Origin: AP-15 sp963732095
Lineage (GTDB): Bacteria; Pseudomonadota; Alphaproteobacteria; ATCC43930; CGMCC-115725
Assembly (NCBI GenBank): GCA_963732095.1
Contig: CAVSZA010000039.1
Location: forward strand, 114,894-178,893
DNA length: 64,000 bases
Reading direction: 5' to 3'
This document shows positions 35,833-43,643 of the stretch, one piece after another (positions within the stretch are counted from its first letter, which is position 1; each line of letters starts with the position of its first letter). A program made the position numbers and the translations under genes. The notes beneath the pieces are model-generated. The model worked only from the letters and a program-made list of their open reading frames with translations. It searched no databases and was not told where the DNA came from.

Positions 35833-36756
35833 GTGAAGGACCAGACAGCCGCTACGCCAGCTGTTCCTGGTAACGCCCCGCGCGCTTCCACCCGCCTCGT
35901 GCAGCGGGAACCCAGCGACCGTGTGGTGGCGATCGGGCTTCGCGACCGGTGGCTGGGCGATCTCTATCATCATCTGCTGACATTGCCCTGGTGGGCTTTC
36001 CTGCTGGGCTTGGCCGCAATCTATCTCGGTTTGAACATTCTGTTCGCGCTACTTTATCTGCTGGGCGACGCGGCAATCGCGAATGCCCGGCCCGGCGCAT
36101 TTTCGGACGCCTTCTTCTTTAGCGTCGAGACCATATCGACGATCGGCTACGGCCAGATGTCGCCGGCGACGCTCTACGGCAATCTTGTCATGACCGCCGA
36201 AGCGTTGTTCGGGTTGATCCTTCTGGCGTCGTCCGCGGGCCTGGTGCTCGCCCGGTTCTCCCGACCGACGGCCCGCGTCATATTCAGCAAGGTCGCCGTC
36301 GTCGCGCCGTATAACGGCGTGCCGACGCTGTCGTTTCGCCTGGCCAACGAACGCCGCAATCAGATCCTTGAGGCGCAGGTCGCCGTCACCCTCGTCCGCG
36401 ACGAGCGCACGGCCGAAGGCGAATGGATGCGCCGTTTCTACGATCTGCAACTCGCACGACAGCGCAGCCCGATTTTTGCAATGACGTTCACGGTGATGCA
36501 TCCGATCGATCCGGCGAGCCCGTTATGGTCCGCGACGGCTTCTTCCTTGGCGGCGGGAGCTGTGGAGATCGTCGTGACCGTCACCGGCCTCGACGAGACC
36601 ATCTCGCAGGCGGTCCATGCCCGCACCTCCTATCTCGCGCACGAGGTGCTGTGGGGCCACCGTTTCGCCGATGTGTTCACCCAGACCAAAGATGGCCGCT
36701 TGGCCATCGACTATCGCCGGTTCCACGACACCGAACCCATTAAATCGGAAGCCTAA
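35833..36756 (+). CDS. Inward-rectifier potassium channel (KirBac)
   Basis: About 307 residues with the KirBac layout: an N-terminal slide helix (RDRWLGDLYHHLLTLPWWAF), outer helix, pore helix and selectivity filter SVETISTIGYGQMSP, inner helix, then the immunoglobulin-like cytoplasmic domain (RPTARVIFSKVAVVAPYNG, RLANERRNQILEAQVAV, TYLAHEVLWGHRF-like SYLAHEVLWGHRF). The GTG at 35833 was chosen because GAGGGAGG lies 6-13 bases upstream. Confidence 0.93.
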   Translation: MKDQTAATPAVPGNAPRASTRLVQREPSDRVVAIGLRDRWLGDLYHHLLTLPWWAFLLGLAAIYLGLNILFALLYLLGDAAIANARPGAFSDAFFFSVETISTIGYGQMSPATLYGNLVMTAEALFGLILLASSAGLVLARFSRPTARVIFSKVAVVAPYNGVPTLSFRLANERRNQILEAQVAVTLVRDERTAEGEWMRRFYDLQLARQRSPIFAMTFTVMHPIDPASPLWSATASSLAAGAVEIVVTVTGLDETISQAVHARTSYLAHEVLWGHRFADVFTQTKDGRLAIDYRRFHDTEPIKSEA

Positions 36757-37171
36757 AGAAGCCCAAATCGTTTCCACAGCCTGCGCGGCCCGGATGGCGA
36801 CGCCGGACGCGCTCCGGCGTGGGTGACACCGAGATCGGCGAGAGCTGTTGACGATGACCCCCGAGCCTTGGGGCGCTGACCTGGGCCTGACGGCGATAGC
36901 GGTTGTATCAGAGCGTCGGTCAAAGGTGCGCCGCGACCGGAGAGACTCGGAGCTGACATGGATGTTTTCGACCGCGTCAAGACCCCATCCTTTTGCCGGC
37001 GCTCCGGCTGAAGAAGCGCGAGATGACGCCGCTGGTCGCGGCAGCGATAGGTTTCGGCGAGCCCGGTTTATTCCGCCAGCCTCGGCTAACAATCGGGGCA
37101 AGATCGTTGCCGCAAGCGCCGCTGCGCCGCTCAGGCCGGCTTGGGATAGGTGCCGGCCAGCCGCCGCCTAA
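36757..37171. other. Intergenic, no recognisable gene
   Basis: No conserved protein recognised downstream of the channel gene; the short frames present lack family character. Confidence 0.45.
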
Positions 37172-37228
37172 CCCGGGGACCGAGGGTTCAAATCCACTTC
37201 CCTCCAGCGGCGAGTTTGCTGCGAACCA
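37172..37228 (+). repeat. tRNA-like dispersed repeat, copy R8
   Basis: CCCGGGGACCGAGGGTTCAA, then ATCCACTTCCCTCCAGCGGC and GAGTTTGCTGCGAACC. One of the best-preserved copies. Confidence 0.65.
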
Positions 37229-37397
37229 GTTCGCGGCTCGCTTGGCGCGATGGCGGCAATTTCAATGCCGGGGAGGCCGGGCGAATTGCGTTTGGAGGCA
37301 CTTGCGCGCCGTCTGGACGGACAGTATTGCCTATCCGGTCAGCTGCTTCCGAGAGGTTGTCAGGATGGATTTTTCGCACATAGGCCGGTGGCCTCCA

Positions 37398-37581
37398 GAA
37401 TTCCTCGACGATATTCGGACTCGGTATTTTGGCAGGTGTAGCGCTTTTCTGGTGGACGGGAGTGCCAGAGGTGGGGCTGATTGCCGCCGCAGCGGTTAAG
37501 ATCCTCTTGCCACAGCATAGGCCAGGTGAAGAGGAAAACCCGCTCGATGTGGTAGAAGAGGTCGCCGAGACGTTAGCCTGA
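37398..37581 (+). pseudogene. Possible small membrane protein lacking a start
   Basis: The frame reads IFGLGILAGVALFWWTGVPE, VGLIAAAAVKILLPQH and PGEEENPLDVVEEVAETLA to a stop. It looks like a real two-helix protein, but a stop lies just upstream and no ATG, GTG or TTG precedes it in frame, so the 5' end is probably lost. Confidence 0.3.
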
Positions 37582-38201
37582 TGGCGATGCAGCTCTGACC
37601 ACCGATGTCCGGAACACATTGCTGCGCTGGCAAGAGTACCGCTTCTGGTCGCCGATCCTCAACTCCTGTTCAGCGGATTCTTGACGTCGAACCAAGGTGG
37701 TAATCCGCTGGAGCGGGGTCCTGGTTCGGAAGGTCTGCAAAGCTTTGAAATTGATAGATCGATGAGACGGAGAGGCAAGCCGACATTGCACGCGGCTTTC
37801 GAAATTTGATCCATCCTGGGCGTTCTGCCCCGCCTCGCAAAGGTTTGCGACAAGGGAACCGCTCATTCGGCACTCGCCGCGGTGGAATTTATCGTACGAG
37901 ATCTTTCCTAGCCTAAGCGACAAGGTGGGTGAGGTTCGAACCCGGCCCCGATGACGCTCGGCAGTGCTGCCGTGGCCGATGTGCGGTTAATCGTCAGGTG
38001 CCGAGAATGCGACCGTCAGGTCGAGCCCGATCCCGCCGAGATTACCCAGCGATACGGCGCCCGTCGGCCGCATCGGGTGACTGATCTGGCTGGCGGTCGG
38101 TGCCGGATCGCGCCGGGAATTCGAGTGACTAACGCTGACCGGACGGCCCTCTGACGCTTTGCACGTTTAGTTGGACGGCTACGCTTGCCGCGGAGGGTCC
38201 A
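37582..38201. other. Intergenic, no recognisable gene
   Basis: A minus-strand frame of about 116 residues (37573-37923) has no recognisable domain. A T-arm-like GGTTCGAACC at 37931 may be a degenerate repeat copy. Confidence 0.4.
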
Positions 38202-38657
38202 TTGACAGTCGTACCGCTTCCGCTGGTGTCCTTGCCGGTAAACCGGGATTGCTTCGTGTTGGCCCGCGCGCCTAGCGCCGTCGCCAGCGCGGTCACGGAC
38301 CTTGTGCGCGATTGCAACGGCGCTGTCGCGATTGAATTTCTAATCATGCTGGGTCCTTTACTGCTCTTGCTGCTCGGCACCTTCGACATCGGCCTGATGA
38401 CACTGAGCGAAACGCGGATCAATTTCGCGGTCGAAGCCGCCGCGAAGTGCGGTGCCATCGCTGCAGCGATGTGTATCTCGCCGCCTCAGACTGCCGCCTA
38501 CGGGTCTCCCATAGCGGGGTTGCCGGGCCTCGATGCGTCGGGTTTTTTGGTCACGACGGAAGCGTGTGGAATGTATGTGACCGCAACCTATGCCTATGCC
38601 GGAATGGTGCTGCCGGCCATCACCCTGCGCGCTGGTGCCTGTTACCTTACCGGGTGA
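38202..38657 (+). CDS. TadE-like pilus assembly/pseudopilin protein
   Basis: 151 residues. The class III signal and hydrophobic segment CNGAVAIEFLIMLGPLLLLL, then GTFDIGLMTLSETRINFAVE, is the TadE/TadG signature with the conserved glutamate. The C-terminal part contains several cysteines (ACGMYVTATYAYAG, RAGACYLTG). It probably belongs to a Flp/Tad pilus. Only the Flp pilin lies nearby; the Tad ATPase and secretin genes are not in the window. Confidence 0.8.
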   Translation: MTVVPLPLVSLPVNRDCFVLARAPSAVASAVTDLVRDCNGAVAIEFLIMLGPLLLLLLGTFDIGLMTLSETRINFAVEAAAKCGAIAAAMCISPPQTAAYGSPIAGLPGLDASGFLVTTEACGMYVTATYAYAGMVLPAITLRAGACYLTG

Positions 38658-38807
38658 CCGCGGCCGGGTAGCCCCATCAGAAAATTTTCACCGTTCCAGG
38701 GAGCGGCACTTGCCCGCGACGCAAGATTTTTCGGCGGGTCTCTGTCAACATGGACACGGGACTTTCGTCCTCGGCACCCGTCGATGCCGTGACTGACAAG
38801 CAGGCGC

Positions 38808-38969
38808 TCACAACTGGCTGGCGACATAGCTGAACGTGGTACTGAGGTTAGTGCCGACCAGGGTGAATGCTGCGATGGCGGCGACGGCGATCAAAGCGGC
38901 AATCAGTGCGTACTCGATGGCGGTGACGCCCGACCGATCGTTGATGAGATCTGAGAAGAATTTGCGCAT
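38808..38969 (-). CDS. Flp/Fap type IVb pilin
   Basis: 53-residue Flp pilin. The start MRKFFSDLINDRSG is followed by the prepilin-type hydrophobic helix VTAIEYALIAALIAVAAIAA with the invariant glutamate of the IEY motif, and a short C-terminus. The Met at 38969 fits the short basic leader of this family better than the upstream Met at 39017. Convergent with the TadE-like gene. Confidence 0.88.
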   Translation of the reverse strand: MRKFFSDLINDRSGVTAIEYALIAALIAVAAIAAFTLVGTNLSTTFSYVASQL

Positions 38970-39869
38970 TTCCAACGCCGTCTGCATGTCTGGGATACAC
39001 GCGCAAATTGCAATCAAAGCTCTTAAGAAATAACGAAGAGCCCACGGCCGTATTCGCCAGGCACCGCACGAACGGGCGCTGTGCAGACCAGAAGTCGCCG
39101 AGCCAGCCGTTAACTCCTTATTTGCTTGTCCGAGCCTGCAATCCGCGACATCTTTGGCTGGGACGGGGAGAAGCTCACGTAAAGGCGGCTTGCACCTGTG
39201 TTGAACAACTCGCCCTATCTCGACCTGCCGCTGTTCCCGCTCGCCGTCTTGTTACCTGAGATGTTACAAAGGATTGGGGTGGACCTCACCATGGCCAGAC
39301 CAGCCAAGGCGCGGCTGCTCCGCCAACGCGCGCAGTTGATCCTCGATCTGCTTACGCCTCGGGGGTAGTCGCCGATGGCGTCGTGACCTAACCGGGCCGC
39401 TGGTTCGGATTGCCCTCTCTGGAGTGGGGGACCCGACCCGTATCGGCAGCGATCAGGTGCGCGGGGTGCGCCTCGCATGCCGGCCTATTATCTGCAATGG
39501 CACAGATTTTGACCCATCAAATCCGTTTAAAAAAAGCCGCAAATCGCGGTGCGGCGACGCCGCCGCGCTAATCTGCGCGACATAGCAAAATATCACAGCA
39601 GAGTCAAGTATTTAGATGCGCGCGGACGACCTCGAATCCTCGTCTCAACGCCCCGGTGTGCCGCGCGTACAGCAGCGAACTTGCGCGACCCGCAGTGCCG
39701 CGATATCGGCTTATGAGGATTGGCCCGAAATCGAGCGAAAGCAGCACCCGTAGCAAGTAATTATCATGCCCTCGTCCAATGTCCTCTTGCCATCGGTGAG
39801 CATTTGCACACGCGCCGGTGGTTCAGGACGACTGCGCCAATACCTGCGCTTTCTTCCGCACACCTCGAA
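38970..39869. other. Long intergenic region with an IS1634-type scrap
   Basis: No gene recognised over 900 bases, possibly including the Flp promoter. At 39482-39504 there are 23 bases identical to part of the IS1634-type transposase gene (47278-47300, encoding AYYLQWH), indicating an old insertion remnant. An A/T-rich run with a short GC stem at about 39528-39570 could be a terminator. Confidence 0.5.
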
Positions 39870-40283
39870 TTACTGAGCCTTCAGTGTCCAGGTTCGATCG
39901 CGATAGGCGATATGCACCTCCTCCTGTTCGAGGGTGCGGCCCATCTCTCCAGCCAGTTCATCGAGAAGCTCCCGGACGGTGCCATCATCAAGATCGCTGG
40001 CGTATTGCGGGAGAACCTCACCTGCGAAAATCGCAATCGGCTCGCGATGGCTCGCGGCTTCACCGCCAGAAGCGGCATAGAGGACCTCGCCGCGGGTAAA
40101 CAGCCCGGATAGAAACGGCTCGCCTCGTGCAGCGCGCTCTCTCATCCAGCGGTGCGCTGTCCGGACGGCCTCTTCGAGATCATAGATTCGCCCGGCCGAC
40201 CCGTACCCGGCGCGAAGCCCCAGGGCGATCTTGAACTCACGCCGTGGCCCCTCTGACGCCGGAACAAGCCGGAATGATTTCAC
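39870..40283 (-). CDS. Conserved hypothetical protein
   Basis: About 137 residues. Segments SFRLVPASEG, IALGLRAGYGSAGRIYDLEE, AHRWMRERAARGEPFLSGLF, REPIAIFAGEVLPQYASDLD and EEVHIAYRDRTW look like a conserved small protein that I recall from rhizobial genomes. The GTG at 40283 was preferred to an ATG at 40313 because GGAG lies upstream of it. Function unknown. Confidence 0.68.
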   Translation of the reverse strand: MKSFRLVPASEGPRREFKIALGLRAGYGSAGRIYDLEEAVRTAHRWMRERAARGEPFLSGLFTRGEVLYAASGGEAASHREPIAIFAGEVLPQYASDLDDGTVRELLDELAGEMGRTLEQEEVHIAYRDRTWTLKAQ

Positions 40284-40389
40284 CAAACCTGGTCTCCTGC
40301 CGTCTGGAAACATTTACGCCGCACCAGGTGGCGATCTTCTCCTTTGCGAGGGCGTGTGGCCGCGGTCACTATCCAACGATGGCACGCTA

Positions 40390-40536
40390 TCACCGAGGCA
40401 ACTCGCGGCCTCTTTGATCCCTCGCAAGACCGCGCTCCGGCGAGAGCAGCGGCAAAGACACAGCAGTTTTCTTTTCAGATTTCGGCTGTTTCGGCTTTTT
40501 GGCTTCCCGATTGGATCTTCTCTGACCTTTCGCCAT
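40390..40536 (-). CDS. Small basic protein (MAKGQxRxNxEAKKPK family)
   Basis: 48 residues beginning MAKGQRRSNREAKKPKQPK, a lysine-rich N-terminus that I recall in many short alphaproteobacterial proteins. The ATG follows GAAAGGAAAAAG. The rest is probably disordered. Nucleic-acid binding is conceivable from charge only. Confidence 0.6.
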   Translation of the reverse strand: MAKGQRRSNREAKKPKQPKSEKKTAVSLPLLSPERGLARDQRGRELPR

Positions 40537-40589
40537 AACTTTTTCCTTTCTATTTCATTCCCGAAGTAAACCTACAAAACACTATATGG

Positions 40590-40860
40590 GGAGGATTTCA
40601 AATTCCGCACCGCAAATCCGAGAAGGTTTGAAGTCCTTCTTCAGCTTGCACAGCTCCTCGCGCCGTAGCTCGTGATAGAGCAGCGTCGACAGGATGGCGC
40701 GGTCGCGCTTCTCCTTGATGGTTTCATCTTGATGGTTTCACCGCCGGCCGCGGTGTCCTTGCCGGGTGCCACGAGCAGATCGCGGGCCTGGTAGTCGCCG
40801 AGCGCCGGCGTCTTGCCTTCGCCGCTCTCGGCCCTGGAGCCCGGTTGCTCCCCTCCTTCG
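40590..40860 (-). pseudogene. Tyrosine integrase fragment, frameshifted
   Basis: The minus strand reads GEGKTPALGDYQARDLLVAP, then in another frame EKRDRAILSTLLYHELRREE and LCKLKKDF. The LRREELCKLK segment contains the first catalytic arginine of phage-type integrases. An imperfect 10-base duplication (TTGATGGTTTCA, twice) at about 40716-40740 lies at the frame change. The rest of the gene is missing. Confidence 0.6.
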
Positions 40861-40862
40861 GG

Positions 40863-41060
40863 TCAGTGCACCGGCCCGGGCGGCGTTTTGTTTGTGAGTT
40901 GGGCAACCGCATGCCTGATCCGGCGCCAGACCGCTACGCCGTTGTAATCGTCGGCGGCTGCCAGCTCATCGGCGCGCGCTTCGCTTTCCTCGAGTGCCTT
41001 CTCGCCATAGCGTCTGAGCATCAGGTTGGCGGCGCGCCAGATATCGATCTCGGATATCAC
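40863..41060 (-). CDS. Small conserved hypothetical protein
   Basis: About 65 residues: SEIDIWRAANLMLRRYGEKA, LEESEARADELAAADDYNG, VAVWRRIRHAVAQLTNKTPP. Helical; the WRRI...LTNKTPPGPVH ending recurs in a family that I recall from rhizobia. GTG at 41060 chosen because the sequence upstream is not protein-like. Function unknown. Confidence 0.65.
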   Translation of the reverse strand: MISEIDIWRAANLMLRRYGEKALEESEARADELAAADDYNGVAVWRRIRHAVAQLTNKTPPGPVH

Positions 41061-41148
41061 GCGGCAAAAACTGCATCCTTGCGGCCTACAAGAGTTTAAC
41101 ACCACAGATTGCATTGCTTGCAAGGATACGTGTCAGGGTGGCCGCAAA

Positions 41149-41307
41149 ATGGCGAGGGTATTGACTGCTGAAGATGTCGTTAGGCGGATAGCGGCCGAGT
41201 GCGTTTTTGTCGATGAGCGCGGCGGTGTCGGCATTCGGCTGGAGGCGGCGGCCGCGATCGTGAGGCAGTACGGCGAGCAGTTCCGCCGGGCGGCTCCACG
41301 CAGGTAA
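41149..41307 (+). CDS. Small hypothetical protein
   Basis: 52 residues (VLTAEDVVRRIAAECVFVDE, GGVGIRLEAAAAIVRQYGEQ). It reads as a short amphipathic protein. No family recognised; the ribosome site is weak. Confidence 0.4.
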   Translation: MARVLTAEDVVRRIAAECVFVDERGGVGIRLEAAAAIVRQYGEQFRRAAPRR

Positions 41308-41547
41308 AGAACGCCGAAACCGACGCGGCTGCTGTGAAGGTCCCTCCGCTCCTCTTCTCGGCGCCACAAAGGTAGTTATGGGGCACTATTATTCGGCGAA
41401 AGGGGCGCTCCGGTGGCGGCCGGTTATGCCGGTAAACGGATAGGCGGCGGCGCCTTTGACAACGCGCATTCGATGCTGTGTTGAGCAGGTGGCGGGCCTG
41501 CTCGTCGGTCAGCAGCGGGCCTCTTCTTGCCGTAAATCTGGAAAATG

Positions 41548-41576
41548 GAAACGCCCCCAAGTTTCGGGGGCGTTTC
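41548..41576 (-). terminator. Terminator-like hairpin after hsp20
   Basis: Perfect 11-bp stem GAAACGCCCCC / GGGGGCGTTTC with a 7-base loop, 32 bases downstream of the hsp20 stop. On the minus strand it is followed by CATTTTCC, a modest T-rich stretch. It could work in both directions. Confidence 0.7.
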
Positions 41577-41608
41577 GACGCTCGGACGGTTACGTTCGAC
41601 GTGCCGAT

Positions 41609-42082
41609 TTAGGCCGCCTTTTGCTCCGTCACTTGCGGTTGCACATTCGCGACCGTAGTCCCAATCCTGATCGAGCGCGGCTTGGCTGCCTCGGGCACTT
41701 CGTGAACCACATCGACGGAAAGCATCCCGTTGTCGAGGCTGGCACCCACCACCTTCATGTGGTCAGCGAGGCTAAAGCGCCGCTCGAAACTGCGCCGGGC
41801 GATGCCGCGGTGCAGGTAGCCGCCGCCGTTCTCGTCCTCCTTCTGTGCCCCCTTGCCCGTCACCAGAAGCGTGTTCTCCTGAACGGTAATGTCGAGCTCT
41901 GCCGGCGAGAACCCGGCCACGGCCATCGTGAGCCGGTACGCGTCTTCCCCGGTCTTCTCGATGTTATAAGGCGGGTAGGCGAGAGATGCGCTATCAACGC
42001 GGGTCGCCGCATCGACCAACCGGGTGAGACGATCGAAGCCAATCGTCGAACGGAACAACGGAGAGAAATCGAAACGATCCAT
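41609..42082 (-). CDS. Small heat-shock protein, Hsp20/IbpA type
   Basis: About 157-residue alpha-crystallin-domain holdase that binds unfolding proteins. The domain spans roughly residues 37-140: YNIEKTGEDAYRLTMAVAGF, ELDITVQENTLLVTGKG, GYLHRGIARRSFERRFSLAD, and the ASLDNGMLSVDVVHEVPE strand; the C-terminal I-x-I-type anchor appears as RSIRIG. The second ATG (42082) was chosen because it lies 8 bases after AGGAGG; the first ATG (42088) is only 2 bases from it. Followed by a strong hairpin. Confidence 0.93.
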   Translation of the reverse strand: MDRFDFSPLFRSTIGFDRLTRLVDAATRVDSASLAYPPYNIEKTGEDAYRLTMAVAGFSPAELDITVQENTLLVTGKGAQKEDENGGGYLHRGIARRSFERRFSLADHMKVVGASLDNGMLSVDVVHEVPEAAKPRSIRIGTTVANVQPQVTEQKAA

Positions 42083-42165
42083 GACCATATCCTCCTGTGA
42101 GCAACATGGATATCGGCATCTTCCAACAGGATAAATGCCAGTCTGTGATGCGCGGACCCGAAATG
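42083..42165 (-). promoter_or_regulatory. ROSE-like RNA thermometer in the hsp20 leader
   Basis: In the leader RNA immediately before the hsp20 start, CCATGTTGCTCAC pairs with AGGAGGATATGG (42085-42109). The UUGCU segment covers the Shine-Dalgarno AGGA and the outer CCAU/AUGG closes the hairpin over the first AUG. This is the layout of the ROSE thermometers known from rhizobial small heat-shock genes. More leader sequence up to about 42165 probably forms the upstream stems; its exact extent is inferred. Confidence 0.65.
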
Positions 42166-42343
42166 GCGCCCGTGCACTTCATATATGGTGATTGGAAATA
42201 TTTTTATAAGTGGGTTCGGGAAGTCTGATCTATATTTAGATAATTAGGATGATAACTGCGTAAACCTTGGATATTATCGCGTCACTAATTTCGGTTCAAA
42301 ATCATTAGGGCGGTGATGCCGCCGGATCCGATGGCATTGGTGC

Positions 42344-42523
42344 TCATCCGGTGCTCGCAGTATCGGGTATGGGTTGTGGCTTCTGCAACTCCAGCCGTTC
42401 GAGGATGCCCTTCAACGCCTGGATCTGAGGCGATAGCGACTGCGGGTCGAAATCGACGAGCCTGCGCAGCGTCGTGACCAGGATCGCGCGTTCGTTATCA
42501 GTAACGTCTAGCCGTTGCATCAT
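42344..42523 (-). CDS. Small YPLSPR-family protein
   Basis: About 59 residues from the Met at 42523: VTDNERAILVTTLRRLVDFD, PQSLSPQIQALKGILERLEL. Related to 63332-63670 and the fragment at 11250-11390; the YPLSPR motif is here QSLSPQ. Helix-loop-helix in appearance; function unknown. Confidence 0.5.
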   Translation of the reverse strand: MMQRLDVTDNERAILVTTLRRLVDFDPQSLSPQIQALKGILERLELQKPQPIPDTASTG

Positions 42524-42654
42524 GCCCAATATGGCCCGCAAACGACGCGACGTCGAGTCGGCGCTCTGTGCCGAATTTACCCTCTCGCATTCCCGCGCTG
42601 TTGAGGACTCATGCCGCAAGGAGAACCTGCGCAAGCTACCCGCTACCAGGCGCG

Positions 42655-43010
42655 CAATCGGTTACCCGTCGGTGTTGGCGCAACCGTTCGACCCGAAGGA
42701 CGAGACCCAGCGCAACAGGGCGATCCGCCTCTGCATTGCGGCGAGCGTCGAGGACCTCGACGCGGCTGAGGCAATGCGGTTTGGTGAGCTGGCAATCCTG
42801 CCCGAGGACGAAGACGTGCCGCTGAGCGTCATCGAGGCGCTGTGGGCGGAGACCGGCGGAGTCGACGAGGACGGAGCGGACGATCTCGTCGGGCGGCTGG
42901 ATGCGTTGTCCCTGCTGCAATCTCTCGATCTCGGCGCGCGCACGCTGCGGCTGCATGACAACATCATCTGGTATCTGCGCGACAAGATCGCGGCGGAGGG
43001 CTGGCGCGCC
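42655..43010 (+). pseudogene. STAND ATPase (NB-ARC helical region) fragment
   Basis: Reads RNRAIRLCIAASVEDLDAAE, RFGELAILPEDEDVPLSVIE, ALWAETGG and LDALSLLQSLDLGARTLRLH. This matches the region after the nucleotide-binding domain of bacterial APAF-like STAND proteins, as in the 55-58 kb gene (FELAVFPEDTEVPAETI). The P-loop and WD40 repeats are absent and the frame runs into a hydrolase fragment. Confidence 0.55.
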
Positions 43011-43017
43011 GCGGCAC

Positions 43018-43212
43018 CTGCGAGACCCCCGAATTTCAGCGGCAAAATCGTGAATTTGCTGCCGCGGTCAGAACCGCTGGAAAGTCGGTGCAACTGCTTG
43101 TGGGAGAGAACTACAACCACTTCGAATTGCCGGAAACGCTCGGCAACCCATGCGGTCTCCTGGGTCGGGCCGCTCTCGACCTGATGGGTTTGAGAGCGCG
43201 AGCCTTCCGATG
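43018..43212 (+). pseudogene. Alpha/beta hydrolase, C-terminal fragment
   Basis: Reads ETPEFQRQNREFAAAVRTAG, KSVQLLVGENYNHFELPETL and GNPCGLLGRAALDLMGLRA, the expected C-terminus of esterase/arylformamidase-type hydrolases with the catalytic His in NYNHFE. The Asp/Ser portion is missing. Joined directly to the STAND fragment in a different frame. Confidence 0.5.
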
Positions 43213-43643
43213 ACAGATCGACCTGTGCTCCGAGACGCAGACGGGCGAGTTGTCGGGATAGGGTGGCGGGAGAGGATTGGCCGAGGAGCGGCAGTAGGTC
43301 GGCGCGGCGGAGACCGGCGATATTGAAGCCGGGACGCTGGAGGAGAGCGGCGCCGGGTTGGGGGATGATCTCGACGCCGCTCCCCGCTCGGCTTGGTCCG
43401 GCCGGATCGTGATCGCCAAGCCCGTTGATCCTACGCGCTAGTGGTCAACGAAATGTCAGCCGCGGAGGCCGGACCTACCGCGCGGCTGGAAGCCGCCGAT
43501 CAGCGCCCCGCAGCTCCGCTACAGACTGACCCCGAAGAGCTGCCCCACTCGCGCCGGCAGATTGAAGGCGGCAACGCCGCGGGCCATGTCGAGCAGTTCT
43601 AGGCCGAAGAGCGGCATGACGTAGCCGATGATGATCACAACTA
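43213..43643. other. Intergenic, no recognisable gene
   Basis: Nothing recognised. A short minus-strand hydrophobic frame near 43560-43630 (IIIGYVMPLFGLELLDMA) may be the end of a membrane protein. Confidence 0.4.
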
